Shown here: positions 1 to 6,558 of the stretch, piece after piece
Layout of the letters: every line of letters begins with the position of its first letter
Position numbering within the stretch: position 1 is the first letter of the stretch
Source: an uncultured Coriobacteriaceae bacterium
Lineage (GTDB): Bacteria; Actinomycetota; Coriobacteriia; Coriobacteriales; Eggerthellaceae
Length of the DNA stretch: 8,595 nt
Assembly (NCBI GenBank): GCA_902767025.1
Contig: CACXFZ010000211.1
Location: 1 to 8,595, forward strand
Direction of reading: 5' to 3'
The notes under the pieces: generated by a model
The model's database searches: none
Told to the model about the DNA's origin: nothing
Seen by the model: the letters and a program-made list of their open reading frames with translations, nothing else
Program-made: the position numbers and the translations under genes

Positions 1-1112
1 CCCTCGGGGTTGACGCGGATGGCGCCGTCCACGAACTCGAACCGCGGGTCGCAGATGTCGGTTGCGAAGTAGCGGCTGGTGCTGCTAATGTCGCCGGGCT
101 GCTGCACGCCCGCGAGCATCCCGAAGGCTGCATGCAGGCGCTTCGAGACGCCGGTGTCGTACATGCCGCCCACCCACATGCTGATGCCCTTCTCGCGTGC
201 CCACGCGTAGAAGTCCAGCGCCTGCTGCAGGCCTCCGAACTTGCCGAGCTTGACCGACACGTGGCGCAGCTCGGGGTGCTGGGCAAGCACCTGCACGAGC
301 TCGGTGACGCTCGTCCAACTCTCGTCCAGGCAGACGGGCATCGGCAGGCTGTCCTGCAGGCGCGCAAGCCGGTCGAACAGGTCGGTCGGCCCCACCGAAG
401 GGCGATGCGACGGGCGCAGGGGCTCCTCGATAAAGTCGATGTTGAACTCGGCCAAAGCGCGCAGCTTGTCCACCTGGGAGTCCTTGTAACTCTGGTTGGC
501 ATCCAGTGCGATCGATAGCAGCGGGAACGCGTCGCGCACCGCCTGCACTTGCCTGACGTCGTGGCCGGGCTCGATCTTCATCTTGACGCGCGTGTAGCCC
601 GCATCCACCAGATCGGACACCTTGGCCACCGCGTCCTTGGGCGAGCACAGCCCGATCACGGCCCCGCCGGGCACGCATCCCTTGGGTACCTTGCGGATGG
701 CGCCGGGCTCGCTCACCTGCGCACGCGCGCCGATGAGCTTGGCGATGCTGCTTTTTACACCTTTGCCGTAGGCGTCCCACAGCGCGTTTTCCACGGCCGC
801 GCACGCAAGCGGGTAGGCCTGCGAGCCCGGCAGCTCGTCAATGAATTGCGCGGCGTCCTGTGGCGTCAAAAACGGCTCGTGCAGCAGTGCAGGGGCCAAT
901 TGCCCGCGGATGTAGGCGATGTCGTCATCGATGGTTTCGGGCAGGTACCACGCGCTGGCGAAGGCCACGTCCTCGCCGATGCCCGTGCGCCCGTCGACGC
1001 AGGTCACGCGCACGATCAATGACTCGCGCGTGCGCAGCTGGGTCTTGGCCGTGCGCACCTCGGACGCGAACGGCTGCGCGATGTGCCACAGGTCGATGGC
1101 AGACACCTCGAT
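1..1112 (-). other. menC: MenC domain (OSB synthase, enolase superfamily) of the fusion, partial
   Basis: This is the C-terminal half of the MenE-MenC protein, from about residue 500. It would dehydrate SHCHC to o-succinylbenzoate with a divalent metal. The capping region is about residues 500-630 and the barrel follows. The GGMYDTG stretch and the PGDISSTSRYF stretch near the end resemble the Firmicutes/actinobacterial OSBS/N-succinylamino acid racemase subfamily more than E. coli MenC. All expected catalytic lysines and metal ligands are present. The extreme C-terminus is off the window. No clear ribosome binding site or ATG lies at the junction, so separate translation of MenC looks unlikely. 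Confidence 0.85.
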
Positions 1113-2609
1113 GCGGCGCTCGTAGAGCTTGAGCAGCGCGCGGCGGTCGACCTTGTCGATGCTGGTGCGGGGGAACTCGTCGAGCACCAGGATCTGATCG
1201 GGGATGTAGACCTTGGACACGCGCATCGACAGGCTGGTGCGCACCGACTCGGCCATCTGCCTATCGTCGAGTTCGTCGTCGCCGTCGCGCTCGACGAAGG
1301 CAACGGGACGGCGCCCCCAGATGTCGTTCTCGACGCCGAACACGAACGCGTCGGTGACGCCCGGGGCCTTGCAGATCTGCATGCGGATCTCTTCAGGGTA
1401 GATGTTCTCGCCACCCGAGACGAACATGTCCTCGGTGCGCTCGGCGATCTTGATGCGATGGCCTTGCTTGCGCGCGGAATCGCCAGTCAGGAAGAACCCG
1501 TCGCCGGTGTAGGTCGCGCGCGCGTTCAGGTAGCCCGAAAACACGCCCGGGCCCTTTACCGCGAGCTTGCCCAGGCCGTCCTCGTCGGCCTCGACCACCG
1601 TGAACTCGTATCCGGGAAGCGGCAGCAGGTATCCGTCGAAACCCTTCAGGACGCGCTCGCTGGCCGCCATCGACGACGTCTCGGTCTGGCCGTAGCCCAC
1701 GTGCACGTTCGCCTTCGCGCGCAGCGCCTTCTTCAGCGTTTCGGGGTTGACCGCGCCGCCACCCAGCAGGATGCACTCGTACGCGGCGAGCGTTGCCATG
1801 TGCGGCTGGGGGTTGTCTTTGAGGCTCTTGTCGCAGGCGATGAGGTCTTGCAGCATCTTGTCGACCACCGAGATGTGCGTAGCGTCGTAGTGGTTGGCAT
1901 CGCGCAGCATCGTGTGGGCGTCGAAGCGCGGGTACAGGATGAAGCGGCTCCCCGCCAGCAGCGAGCGCATCATCACCGCGATGCCGCCGACGTGGCACAG
2001 CGGCAACGCCAGCTGCCACACCGTGTGGGCCGAGGTGGCCAGCCGGGTGTTGGCCACGCTGGCGGCGCCGAGTAGGTTGCCCCAGGTGAGGTTGGCGGCC
2101 TTGGGGTGACCCTGCGTGCCCGACGTGAACAGGATGGTCGCGCTGGCGCGGTCGTCGGCGTTGGCCAGGGCGCGTTGCACCGCCTGGGCCAGCATGTTGA
2201 CGTACTCGCTGTACGGGTGGTCTTCATGCGAGATGGCGAGCAGCTCTTTCACGGTCTCCTGGTCGAGCAGGGGCAGGGCGTCCACGCCCATGGTCTGGTA
2301 GAGCTCGCGCGCGCGGTCGCGCTTTTCGGCAGCCGACAGGCGCGTGTTGAGCACGACCAGCGAGAAACCGCCGTACGCCGCCGCCATCAGCAGTGTGGCG
2401 AATTCGGTGCAGTTTTCCATGTCCACCGCGCACGGCATGCCGCGCCGCACGCCCTTGGAGTCGAGCTCGAGCACCAAGCGCAGCGCATCTTCCTTGAGCC
2501 GGCGGTAGGAAACGGCCGCGTAGTCGCACCCGGCATCGATGAAGCAGGTTGCATCGGGAGTGCTCTTCACGCACGCTTCGAAGGTGTTCAGGAAATCCAA
2601 ATGCAGCAT
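1..2609 (-). CDS. menE-menC: MenE-MenC fusion: o-succinylbenzoate-CoA ligase / o-succinylbenzoate synthase (3' end off window)
   Basis: One minus-strand frame runs from an ATG at 2609 to the left edge with no stop (869 codons; I checked every tta/cta/tca triplet in this frame). Residues 1 to about 495 are an ANL-family adenylating enzyme, which would activate o-succinylbenzoate (OSB) with ATP and CoA. It has the P-loop TSGTQGHPK (about 162-170), YGQTET (near 306-311), TGD with Asp377, FVSGGENIYPEEI, and the C-terminal catalytic lysine in PRTSIDKVDR (Lys486). From about residue 500 it continues without a spacer into an enolase-superfamily OSB synthase, the preceding step. There I see KMK (Lys676/Lys678), metal ligands in ALDAN (Asp703), FIEEPL (Glu728) and CLDES (Asp762), and the opposing lysine in SVKLGKFGG (Lys787). 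About 20 residues should be missing. An in-frame TAA at 2621-2619 limits the start; no good ribosome binding site precedes it. It is the last visible men gene, 113 nt after menB. The fusion is directly seen; activity of both halves is inferred from intact motifs. Confidence 0.93.
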   Translation of the reverse strand, partial: MLHLDFLNTFEACVKSTPDATCFIDAGCDYAAVSYRRLKEDALRLVLELDSKGVRRGMPCAVDMENCTEFATLLMAAAYGGFSLVVLNTRLSAAEKRDRARELYQTMGVDALPLLDQETVKELLAISHEDHPYSEYVNMLAQAVQRALANADDRASATILFTSGTQGHPKAANLTWGNLLGAASVANTRLATSAHTVWQLALPLCHVGGIAVMMRSLLAGSRFILYPRFDAHTMLRDANHYDATHISVVDKMLQDLIACDKSLKDNPQPHMATLAAYECILLGGGAVNPETLKKALRAKANVHVGYGQTETSSMAASERVLKGFDGYLLPLPGYEFTVVEADEDGLGKLAVKGPGVFSGYLNARATYTGDGFFLTGDSARKQGHRIKIAERTEDMFVSGGENIYPEEIRMQICKAPGVTDAFVFGVENDIWGRRPVAFVERDGDDELDDRQMAESVRTSLSMRVSKVYIPDQILVLDEFPRTSIDKVDRRALLKLYERRIEVSAIDLWHIAQPFASEVRTAKTQLRTRESLIVRVTCVDGRTGIGEDVAFASAWYLPETIDDDIAYIRGQLAPALLHEPFLTPQDAAQFIDELPGSQAYPLACAAVENALWDAYGKGVKSSIAKLIGARAQVSEPGAIRKVPKGCVPGGAVIGLCSPKDAVAKVSDLVDAGYTRVKMKIEPGHDVRQVQAVRDAFPLLSIALDANQSYKDSQVDKLRALAEFNIDFIEEPLRPSHRPSVGPTDLFDRLARLQDSLPMPVCLDESWTSVTELVQVLAQHPELRHVSVKLGKFGGLQQALDFYAWAREKGISMWVGGMYDTGVSKRLHAAFGMLAGVQQPGDISSTSRYFATDICDPRFEFVDGAIRVNPE

Positions 2610-2615
2610 GCGTCC

Positions 2616-2621
2616 ATTTTA
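2616..2621 (-). promoter_or_regulatory. Possible -10 box of a leaderless promoter for menE-menC
   Basis: On the minus strand TAAAAT (2621-2616) differs from the TATAAT consensus at one base. It is followed by six bases and then the ATG at 2609, so a start site at the usual distance would fall on the A of the start codon. This would fit a leaderless message, which is common in actinobacteria, and the lack of a good Shine-Dalgarno sequence for this gene. There is no recognisable -35 box at 17-bp spacing, and a short AT match can arise by chance. Confidence 0.3.
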
Positions 2622-2686
2622 CAACCTACGGAGCGCAGGCCGGGCGAGGGCGGAAATCCGACAAGGAAACAGGTTGCTTGCCACAG

Positions 2687-2715
2687 TTTGAACAGGGGCC
2701 TGACCCCTGTTCAAA
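2687..2715. repeat. Perfect 12-bp palindromic hairpin between menB and menE-menC
   Basis: The arms TTTGAACAGGGG (2687-2698) and CCCCTGTTCAAA (2704-2715) are perfectly complementary around a 5-nt loop (CCTGA). In the transcript the hairpin begins 7 nt after the menB stop codon. No run of U follows it, so it is not a typical intrinsic terminator. It could be a REP-like dispersed palindrome, an mRNA-stabilising or processing hairpin that sets menB against menE-menC expression, or a weak attenuator. The structure is certain; the role is not. Confidence 0.85.
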
Positions 2716-2722
2716 AGCCAGG

Positions 2723-3583
2723 TTAGGGAAACTTGGGGAAGCGGGAGAAGTCGGGGGTGCGCTTTTCCTTGAAGGCGTCGCGACCTTCCTTGGCTTCGTC
2801 GGACGTGTAGAACAGCAGCGTGGCGTCGCCGGCGAGCTGCTGGATGCCGGCCAGACCGTCGGTGGCGGCGTTGAAGCTGGCCTTCATGAAACGCAACGCG
2901 GTGGGGCTCCACTGCAGCATCGTGCGCGCCCAGTCCACGCACTCGTCTTCGAGCTCGTCGAACGGCACGACCTTGTTCACCAGGCCCATCTCCAGCGCCT
3001 CGGCCGCCGTGTACTGACGGCACAAATACCAGATCTCGCGTGCCTTCTTCTGACCGACCACGGCAGCCAGGTAGCCGGCGCCGTAGCCCGCGTCGAAGCT
3101 GCCCACCTTGGGGCCGGTCTGCCCGAACTTGGCCGTGTCGGCGGCGATGGACAGGTCGCACACCAGGTGCAGCACATGGCCCCCGCCGATTGCGTAGCCG
3201 TTGACCATGGCGATCACGGGCTTGGGCACCACGCGGATCAGCCGCTGCAGGTCGAGCACGTTCAGGCGCGGGATGCTGTCCTCGCCCACGTAGCCGCCGT
3301 TGCCGCGGATCTTCTGGTCGCCGCCGCTGCAGAACGCCTCGTCTTCGTGCGCACCGCCGTGGTTCGCGCCCGTCAGGATGATGACACCGACCGACTCGTC
3401 GTCTCGCGCGCATGCGAAGGCGTCGATCATCTCGGACACGGTCAGGGGCGTGAAGGCGTTGCGGCGCTCGGGGCGCTCGATCGTGATCTTGGCGATGCCC
3501 TCCGGCGCGCCGTCGGCCGTGACGGCGACCTCGTAGCCGATCTCGCGGTAGTCGCCGGCTTGCTTCCAGATAACGTTTGCCAT
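2723..3583 (-). CDS. menB: 1,4-dihydroxy-2-naphthoyl-CoA synthase (naphthoate synthase), bicarbonate-dependent type
   Basis: MenB performs the intramolecular Claisen (Dieckmann-type) ring closure of OSB-CoA to DHNA-CoA in the cytosol. The 286-residue product matches the usual length (E. coli 285) and the crotonase fold. Visible landmarks are ERPERRNAF (36-44), the CoA/oxyanion stretch FCSGGDQ (84-90), Tyr98, GYAIGGGH (129-136), [15 protein letters not shown] (154-168) with catalytic Asp164, and the C-terminal [13 protein letters not shown]. Gly157 lies where E. coli MenB has Gly156, which marks type I enzymes that use bound bicarbonate as catalytic base; type II enzymes, as in mycobacteria, have Asp there. 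I chose the ATG at 3583 because AGGAG (3591-3595) sits 7 nt upstream; an in-frame start at 3616 would add 11 non-conserved residues. It lies between menH (76-nt gap) and menE-menC (113-nt gap). Confidence 0.97.
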   Translation of the reverse strand: MANVIWKQAGDYREIGYEVAVTADGAPEGIAKITIERPERRNAFTPLTVSEMIDAFACARDDESVGVIILTGANHGGAHEDEAFCSGGDQKIRGNGGYVGEDSIPRLNVLDLQRLIRVVPKPVIAMVNGYAIGGGHVLHLVCDLSIAADTAKFGQTGPKVGSFDAGYGAGYLAAVVGQKKAREIWYLCRQYTAAEALEMGLVNKVVPFDELEDECVDWARTMLQWSPTALRFMKASFNAATDGLAGIQQLAGDATLLFYTSDEAKEGRDAFKEKRTPDFSRFPKFP

Positions 3584-3590
3584 AGCTGTG

Positions 3591-3595
3591 CTCCT
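3591..3595 (-). promoter_or_regulatory. Ribosome binding site of menB
   Basis: AGGAG on the minus strand is 7 nt before the ATG at 3583. It decides the menB start over the upstream in-frame codon at 3616. Confidence 0.85.
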
Positions 3596-3659
3596 GTCTT
3601 GGATCGTCCGGCGCACCCGGCGCTCGGCATGCGCCCGGGGCGGCGGCTTCGTGTGCCGG

Positions 3660-4493
3660 CTAGTTGAGCGCGGCGGCGGAATGTTCGATGAACCCGGTTA
3701 CCACCAGCGCGAACTCGCTGGGCTTTTCCAGATGGATGTTGTGGCCGCAGTCCAGCAGAACGGGCTGGACGCCGTACGCCCCCAGGCTGCAGGCGACGTC
3801 GGAGTACTTCTGGTCGCGCGTGCCGGCAACGTAGAGCACCGGGATGCCCAGGCCCTTGAGCATCTGGCGCGTCTGCTCCGCTGGCGGCATCGTGTGGCTT
3901 CCGGCGTGCTCGACCAGCAGGACCAGCTCGTCCTTGTCGCGCGTCAGGCGCATCGAGCGCAGCTGGGCACGGGCTTCCTCGGACAGCTTCATCTGCGTTT
4001 CGAACAGCGGCAGGCTCTGCCAGTAGTCCACCACCTGCTCCATCGATTTGGCAGCGCGGATCCGCTCGGCCAGGCCCAGGTTCAGCCGTTGCATCCGCGC
4101 GCGGTCGTCGTCGTCTTCGGGGCCCAGTCCCGCACTTTCCAGCACCAGCACCGACAGCGTGTGCGGGTAGCGGCGCGCGTACTCCAGCGCAACCCGCCCA
4201 CCCATCGAGTAACCCACCAGCGCCACGCGCGTGGCACCCGTGTGCAGGATGGCCTGCTGGACCACGCCGTAGACCCGGTCGGCCATCGCCTCCAGCGTGG
4301 CGTCCTGCGGGCCGGTCACCGCCATGCGCGGCATGCTCAGGTAGTAGTCGCTGGCCATCGCCTCGGCGGCCAGGTCCCAGGTGGTCTCGTTTTGCATGAA
4401 CCCGTGCAGCAAGACGATGGGCTGGCCGAAGAAGTTGCCCAAAGCGGGCACGATCCATCCGCCCTTCCCGTCGATGTCACCGTTCTGCGCCAC
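3660..4493 (-). CDS. menH: 2-succinyl-6-hydroxy-2,4-cyclohexadiene-1-carboxylate (SHCHC) synthase
   Basis: MenH is an alpha/beta-hydrolase-fold lyase that removes pyruvate from SEPHCHC, the MenD product, to give SHCHC, the substrate of the MenC domain. The 277-residue product shows the N-terminal IVLLHGF oxyanion loop, the nucleophile elbow GYSMGGR (Ser96), an acid in GTRDQKY (Asp227) and a histidine in [10 protein letters not shown] (His251). The Arg directly after GYSMGG and the DYWQSLPLF stretch in the lid match E. coli MenH (GYSLGGR, WYQQPVF), which supports MenH over a generic hydrolase. The start is a GTG at 4493 with AAGGGG (4500-4505) 6 nt upstream. Another GTG at 4517 would add 8 residues but has no comparable binding site. 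It sits 66 nt after menD and 76 nt before menB. Confidence 0.92.
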   Translation of the reverse strand: MAQNGDIDGKGGWIVPALGNFFGQPIVLLHGFMQNETTWDLAAEAMASDYYLSMPRMAVTGPQDATLEAMADRVYGVVQQAILHTGATRVALVGYSMGGRVALEYARRYPHTLSVLVLESAGLGPEDDDDRARMQRLNLGLAERIRAAKSMEQVVDYWQSLPLFETQMKLSEEARAQLRSMRLTRDKDELVLLVEHAGSHTMPPAEQTRQMLKGLGIPVLYVAGTRDQKYSDVACSLGAYGVQPVLLDCGHNIHLEKPSEFALVVTGFIEHSAAALN

Positions 4494-4499
4494 GCGCGT

Positions 4500-4505
4500 C
4501 CCCTT
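4500..4505 (-). promoter_or_regulatory. Ribosome binding site that selects the menH GTG start
   Basis: AAGGGG on the minus strand is 6 nt from the GTG at 4493. This makes that codon the likelier start than the in-frame GTG at 4517. Confidence 0.6.
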
Positions 4506-4518
4506 TCTCAAGCGCACC

Positions 4519-4540
4519 GCGCCGCCTTCCCCTGCGGCGC
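4519..4540. other. GC-rich 7-bp hairpin in the menD-menH gap
   Basis: GCGCCGC (4519-4525) pairs perfectly with GCGGCGC (4534-4540) around an 8-nt loop. In the transcript the loop reads AGGGGAAG, which is Shine-Dalgarno-like. It begins 20 nt after the menD stop. No U-run follows. It may be a processing or stability element, or chance in GC-rich DNA. Confidence 0.4.
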
Positions 4541-4559
4541 CTGATACCCTTGCGATGCG

Positions 4560-6500
4560 TTACAGATCCGTGCCCCAGTACGGCGCGAAGCGTTCCTCGA
4601 CGCCTTCCAGCGGCACGCGCACCTCGATGATGCTGATGCCCGGCACGCCGATGGTCATCGCGTAGAAGCGCCTGAACTCCGGCACGGAATCGGCCTTGCG
4701 GTAGTTGATGCCGAACGCCTGCGCCAGATGACGCGTCGTCACGCTCTGCGGCGTCAGGAACAGCCGCTCGAAGTACGGGTCGTCCGATTTCTGCGGAAGC
4801 ATGTCGAAGATGCCGCCGCCGTTGTTGTTCATCACCACGACGATGATCGACGGCACCGGCCCGTAGCCGCGCTCCTCGCGCAGGAACAGCTCGTGCTGCA
4901 GCGCCAGCCCGTTGGCGTCGTGCAGCAGGGCCAGGTCGCCTACCACCACGGTGGTCTGCTCGAACTCCTGCGAGGCGCCGACGGCCGACGAGATCGTCCC
5001 GTCGATGCCGGCGAGCCCGCGGTTGGCCAGCACCGTAATGTGCTTGTCGTTTTTCAGGTAGAACGTGTCCAGCGCGCGGATGCTCATGCTGTTCGCGCAG
5101 TACAGCAGCGAATCGTCGGGGAGCATGCCCAGCAGCTGGTCCAGGTACGTGCCCTCGAAGGCGTTGCCGCCCTCGAAGCGCACGCGTGCGATGCGGTTGT
5201 GAGCCAGGTAGTTCGCGTTCGACCACGCCCGCGCGAACGCCGCGTTGGCCGCGTAGGGCAGCGCGTCCTCGTCGACGGGGGCCTCGCCCGCCTGCTCGCG
5301 CTCCAGGCGCTGCTGCGCGGCCGTCCGCTGGCCCGCCTCGCTCATGCCGCGCGCGAAGGCGGCCGGCGTGGTGCGCACCAGCGTGGTGGTCGACGCGGTG
5401 GCGTCGCGCGTGTCGCGCATGTCCACGACGATGTGCACGGGCTTCGTGTCGGCCAGCGCCTGACGGCACGCCTTCGACACTGGCCAGCGCCCGAAGCGGA
5501 TGACCACCTGCGGTTCCTGGACCGAGTCGTTGATGCGGAAGATCGAGTCGTAGCAGTCGATGACCATCGGGTCGTCGTAGCAGCGCAGCCCCGACAGCGG
5601 GTCGGCCAGCAGCGGCACGCGGTAGTCGCGCGCGAACTGCAGGATGGCCTGCGCTTCGGAATCGTTGTTGCAGGTGCCTTCGCCGCACAGCGCCAGCGCG
5701 CGGTTGCCCTTCAGCAGCTTGGCCAGGCCCAGCGCGTCGGAGGGCATGAGCATCTGCCCCGGCACCACCGTGGGCGGCAGCTTGCGCGCACGCGGCAGGT
5801 CTTCGGTGATGGCCGGCATCAGCGGCTCGTCGAACGGGAAGTTGATGTGCACGGGGCCGCCGTCGCACGACAGCGCGCCCGGCATCGCACCGTGGGCCAG
5901 CACGCACGCATCGAGCGCGACCTGGCGCACGTAGCGGATGGTTTCGGCGTCGGCTGCGGGAAGCGGCATCTGGTAGAAACGCTTGACGTGCGTGCCGAAC
6001 AGGTGCTTCTGGTCGCAGGTCTGGTTTTCCTCCAGGTTCTGCAGACGCGGGGGACGGTCGGCCGAAAGCAGCAGCAAGGGCACGCGGCTGGCCTCGGCCT
6101 CGAGCACGGCCGGCATCCAGTTGGCCACGGCCGTTCCGCTCGTGCAGATGACCGCCACCGGGTTGCCCGATGCCTTCGCCAGGCCCAGCGCGAAGTACGC
6201 CGCCGAGCGCTCGTCCACGTCCACGTAGACCTCGCCGAAGCGCTCGAGCGCCTTCATCGCCAGGCCGGTGGAGCGCGAGCCGGGGCTTACCACCACGTCG
6301 CGCACGCCGCAACGGTCGAGCTCGGCGAAGAACGTGTCCAGAAACGCCGCCGTCACTTCGGGAGCGGTCGGCTGCTCGGCCGCCTGCTCGCTGGCAAGCG
6401 CCTCCAGGGCCTGTTCCGCTTCCTGCTCGGCCGCCTGCTCTTGGGCACGCTGGGCCATCTCGTGCGTGTCGAGCGGTATCGTTTCTGCTTCGTCAAACAT
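4560..6500 (-). CDS. menD: SEPHCHC synthase (2-succinyl-5-enolpyruvyl-6-hydroxy-3-cyclohexene-1-carboxylate synthase)
   Basis: MenD is a thiamine-diphosphate enzyme that decarboxylates 2-oxoglutarate and adds the succinyl group to isochorismate, the first committed menaquinone step. The 646-residue product has the family signature VVVSPGSRSTG (69-79), the cofactor-activating glutamate in VDVDERSAAYFALG (Glu97, equivalent to E. coli Glu55), CTSGTA and LLLLSADRPP in the N-terminal domain, and a C-terminal ThDP/Mg site with VGDLALLHDANGL (520-532) and NNNGGGIFDMLP (558-569). E. coli MenD is about 556 residues. Part of the excess is an N-terminal stretch of about 45 residues rich in Ala, Glu and Gln, with AQEQAAEQEAEQ-type repeats that look helical or coiled-coil. 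The ATG at 6500 has AGGAG (6506-6510) 5 nt upstream; the in-frame ATGs at 6518 and 6575 lack such a site. It lies 58 nt after menF and 66 nt before menH. Confidence 0.97.
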   Translation of the reverse strand: MFDEAETIPLDTHEMAQRAQEQAAEQEAEQALEALASEQAAEQPTAPEVTAAFLDTFFAELDRCGVRDVVVSPGSRSTGLAMKALERFGEVYVDVDERSAAYFALGLAKASGNPVAVICTSGTAVANWMPAVLEAEASRVPLLLLSADRPPRLQNLEENQTCDQKHLFGTHVKRFYQMPLPAADAETIRYVRQVALDACVLAHGAMPGALSCDGGPVHINFPFDEPLMPAITEDLPRARKLPPTVVPGQMLMPSDALGLAKLLKGNRALALCGEGTCNNDSEAQAILQFARDYRVPLLADPLSGLRCYDDPMVIDCYDSIFRINDSVQEPQVVIRFGRWPVSKACRQALADTKPVHIVVDMRDTRDATASTTTLVRTTPAAFARGMSEAGQRTAAQQRLEREQAGEAPVDEDALPYAANAAFARAWSNANYLAHNRIARVRFEGGNAFEGTYLDQLLGMLPDDSLLYCANSMSIRALDTFYLKNDKHITVLANRGLAGIDGTISSAVGASQEFEQTTVVVGDLALLHDANGLALQHELFLREERGYGPVPSIIVVVMNNNGGGIFDMLPQKSDDPYFERLFLTPQSVTTRHLAQAFGINYRKADSVPEFRRFYAMTIGVPGISIIEVRVPLEGVEERFAPYWGTDL

Positions 6501-6505
6501 CGTCT

Positions 6506-6510
6506 CTCCT
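6506..6510 (-). promoter_or_regulatory. Ribosome binding site of menD
   Basis: AGGAG on the minus strand is 5 nt before the ATG at 6500. It fixes the menD start, and so shows that the Ala/Glu/Gln-rich N-terminus is translated. Confidence 0.8.
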
Positions 6511-6512
6511 TG

Positions 6513-6545
6513 CGACATCACTTGTCGTATGACAATCGTATGTCG
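6513..6545. promoter_or_regulatory. Nested inverted repeat with 7-bp direct repeats in the menF-menD gap (possible operator)
   Basis: Outer arms CGACAT (6513-6518) and ATGTCG (6540-6545) enclose an inner palindrome, TTGTC (6522-6526) and GACAA (6531-6535), with a 4-nt centre. The same stretch holds TCGTATG twice (6525-6531 and 6536-6542), 11 bp apart, about one helical turn. It is AT-richer than its surroundings and ends 12 nt before the menD ATG. Such symmetry could bind a dimeric repressor or form a hairpin near the menD ribosome binding site. The geometry is seen directly; the function is inference. Confidence 0.4.
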
Positions 6546-6558
6546 AGCCCGCGGCCAG

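Noticed and set aside
1393..2019. Minus-strand open frames inside the menE-menC region, also at 85-804, 1016-1414 and 2224-2574
   Set aside because: They are out of frame with the continuous MenE-MenC frame, which carries all the conserved motifs.
2588..2617. Nine-codon ORF starting at 2617, overlapping the menE start out of frame, with AGG upstream
   Set aside because: The ATG overlaps the putative -10 box, the peptide has no leader-like pattern, and nothing indicates translation.
2687..2715. Calling the menB-menE palindrome a rho-independent terminator
   Set aside because: No U-tract follows in the direction of transcription and an operon gene lies directly downstream.
3584..3616. Longer menB from the start at 3616
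   Set aside because: The added 11 residues are non-conserved and the AGGAG would fall inside the coding region.
3610..3635. GGCGCA/TGCGCC inverted repeat in the menH-menB gap
   Set aside because: Six-bp arms with a 14-nt loop and several alternative pairings are expected by chance in such GC-rich sequence.
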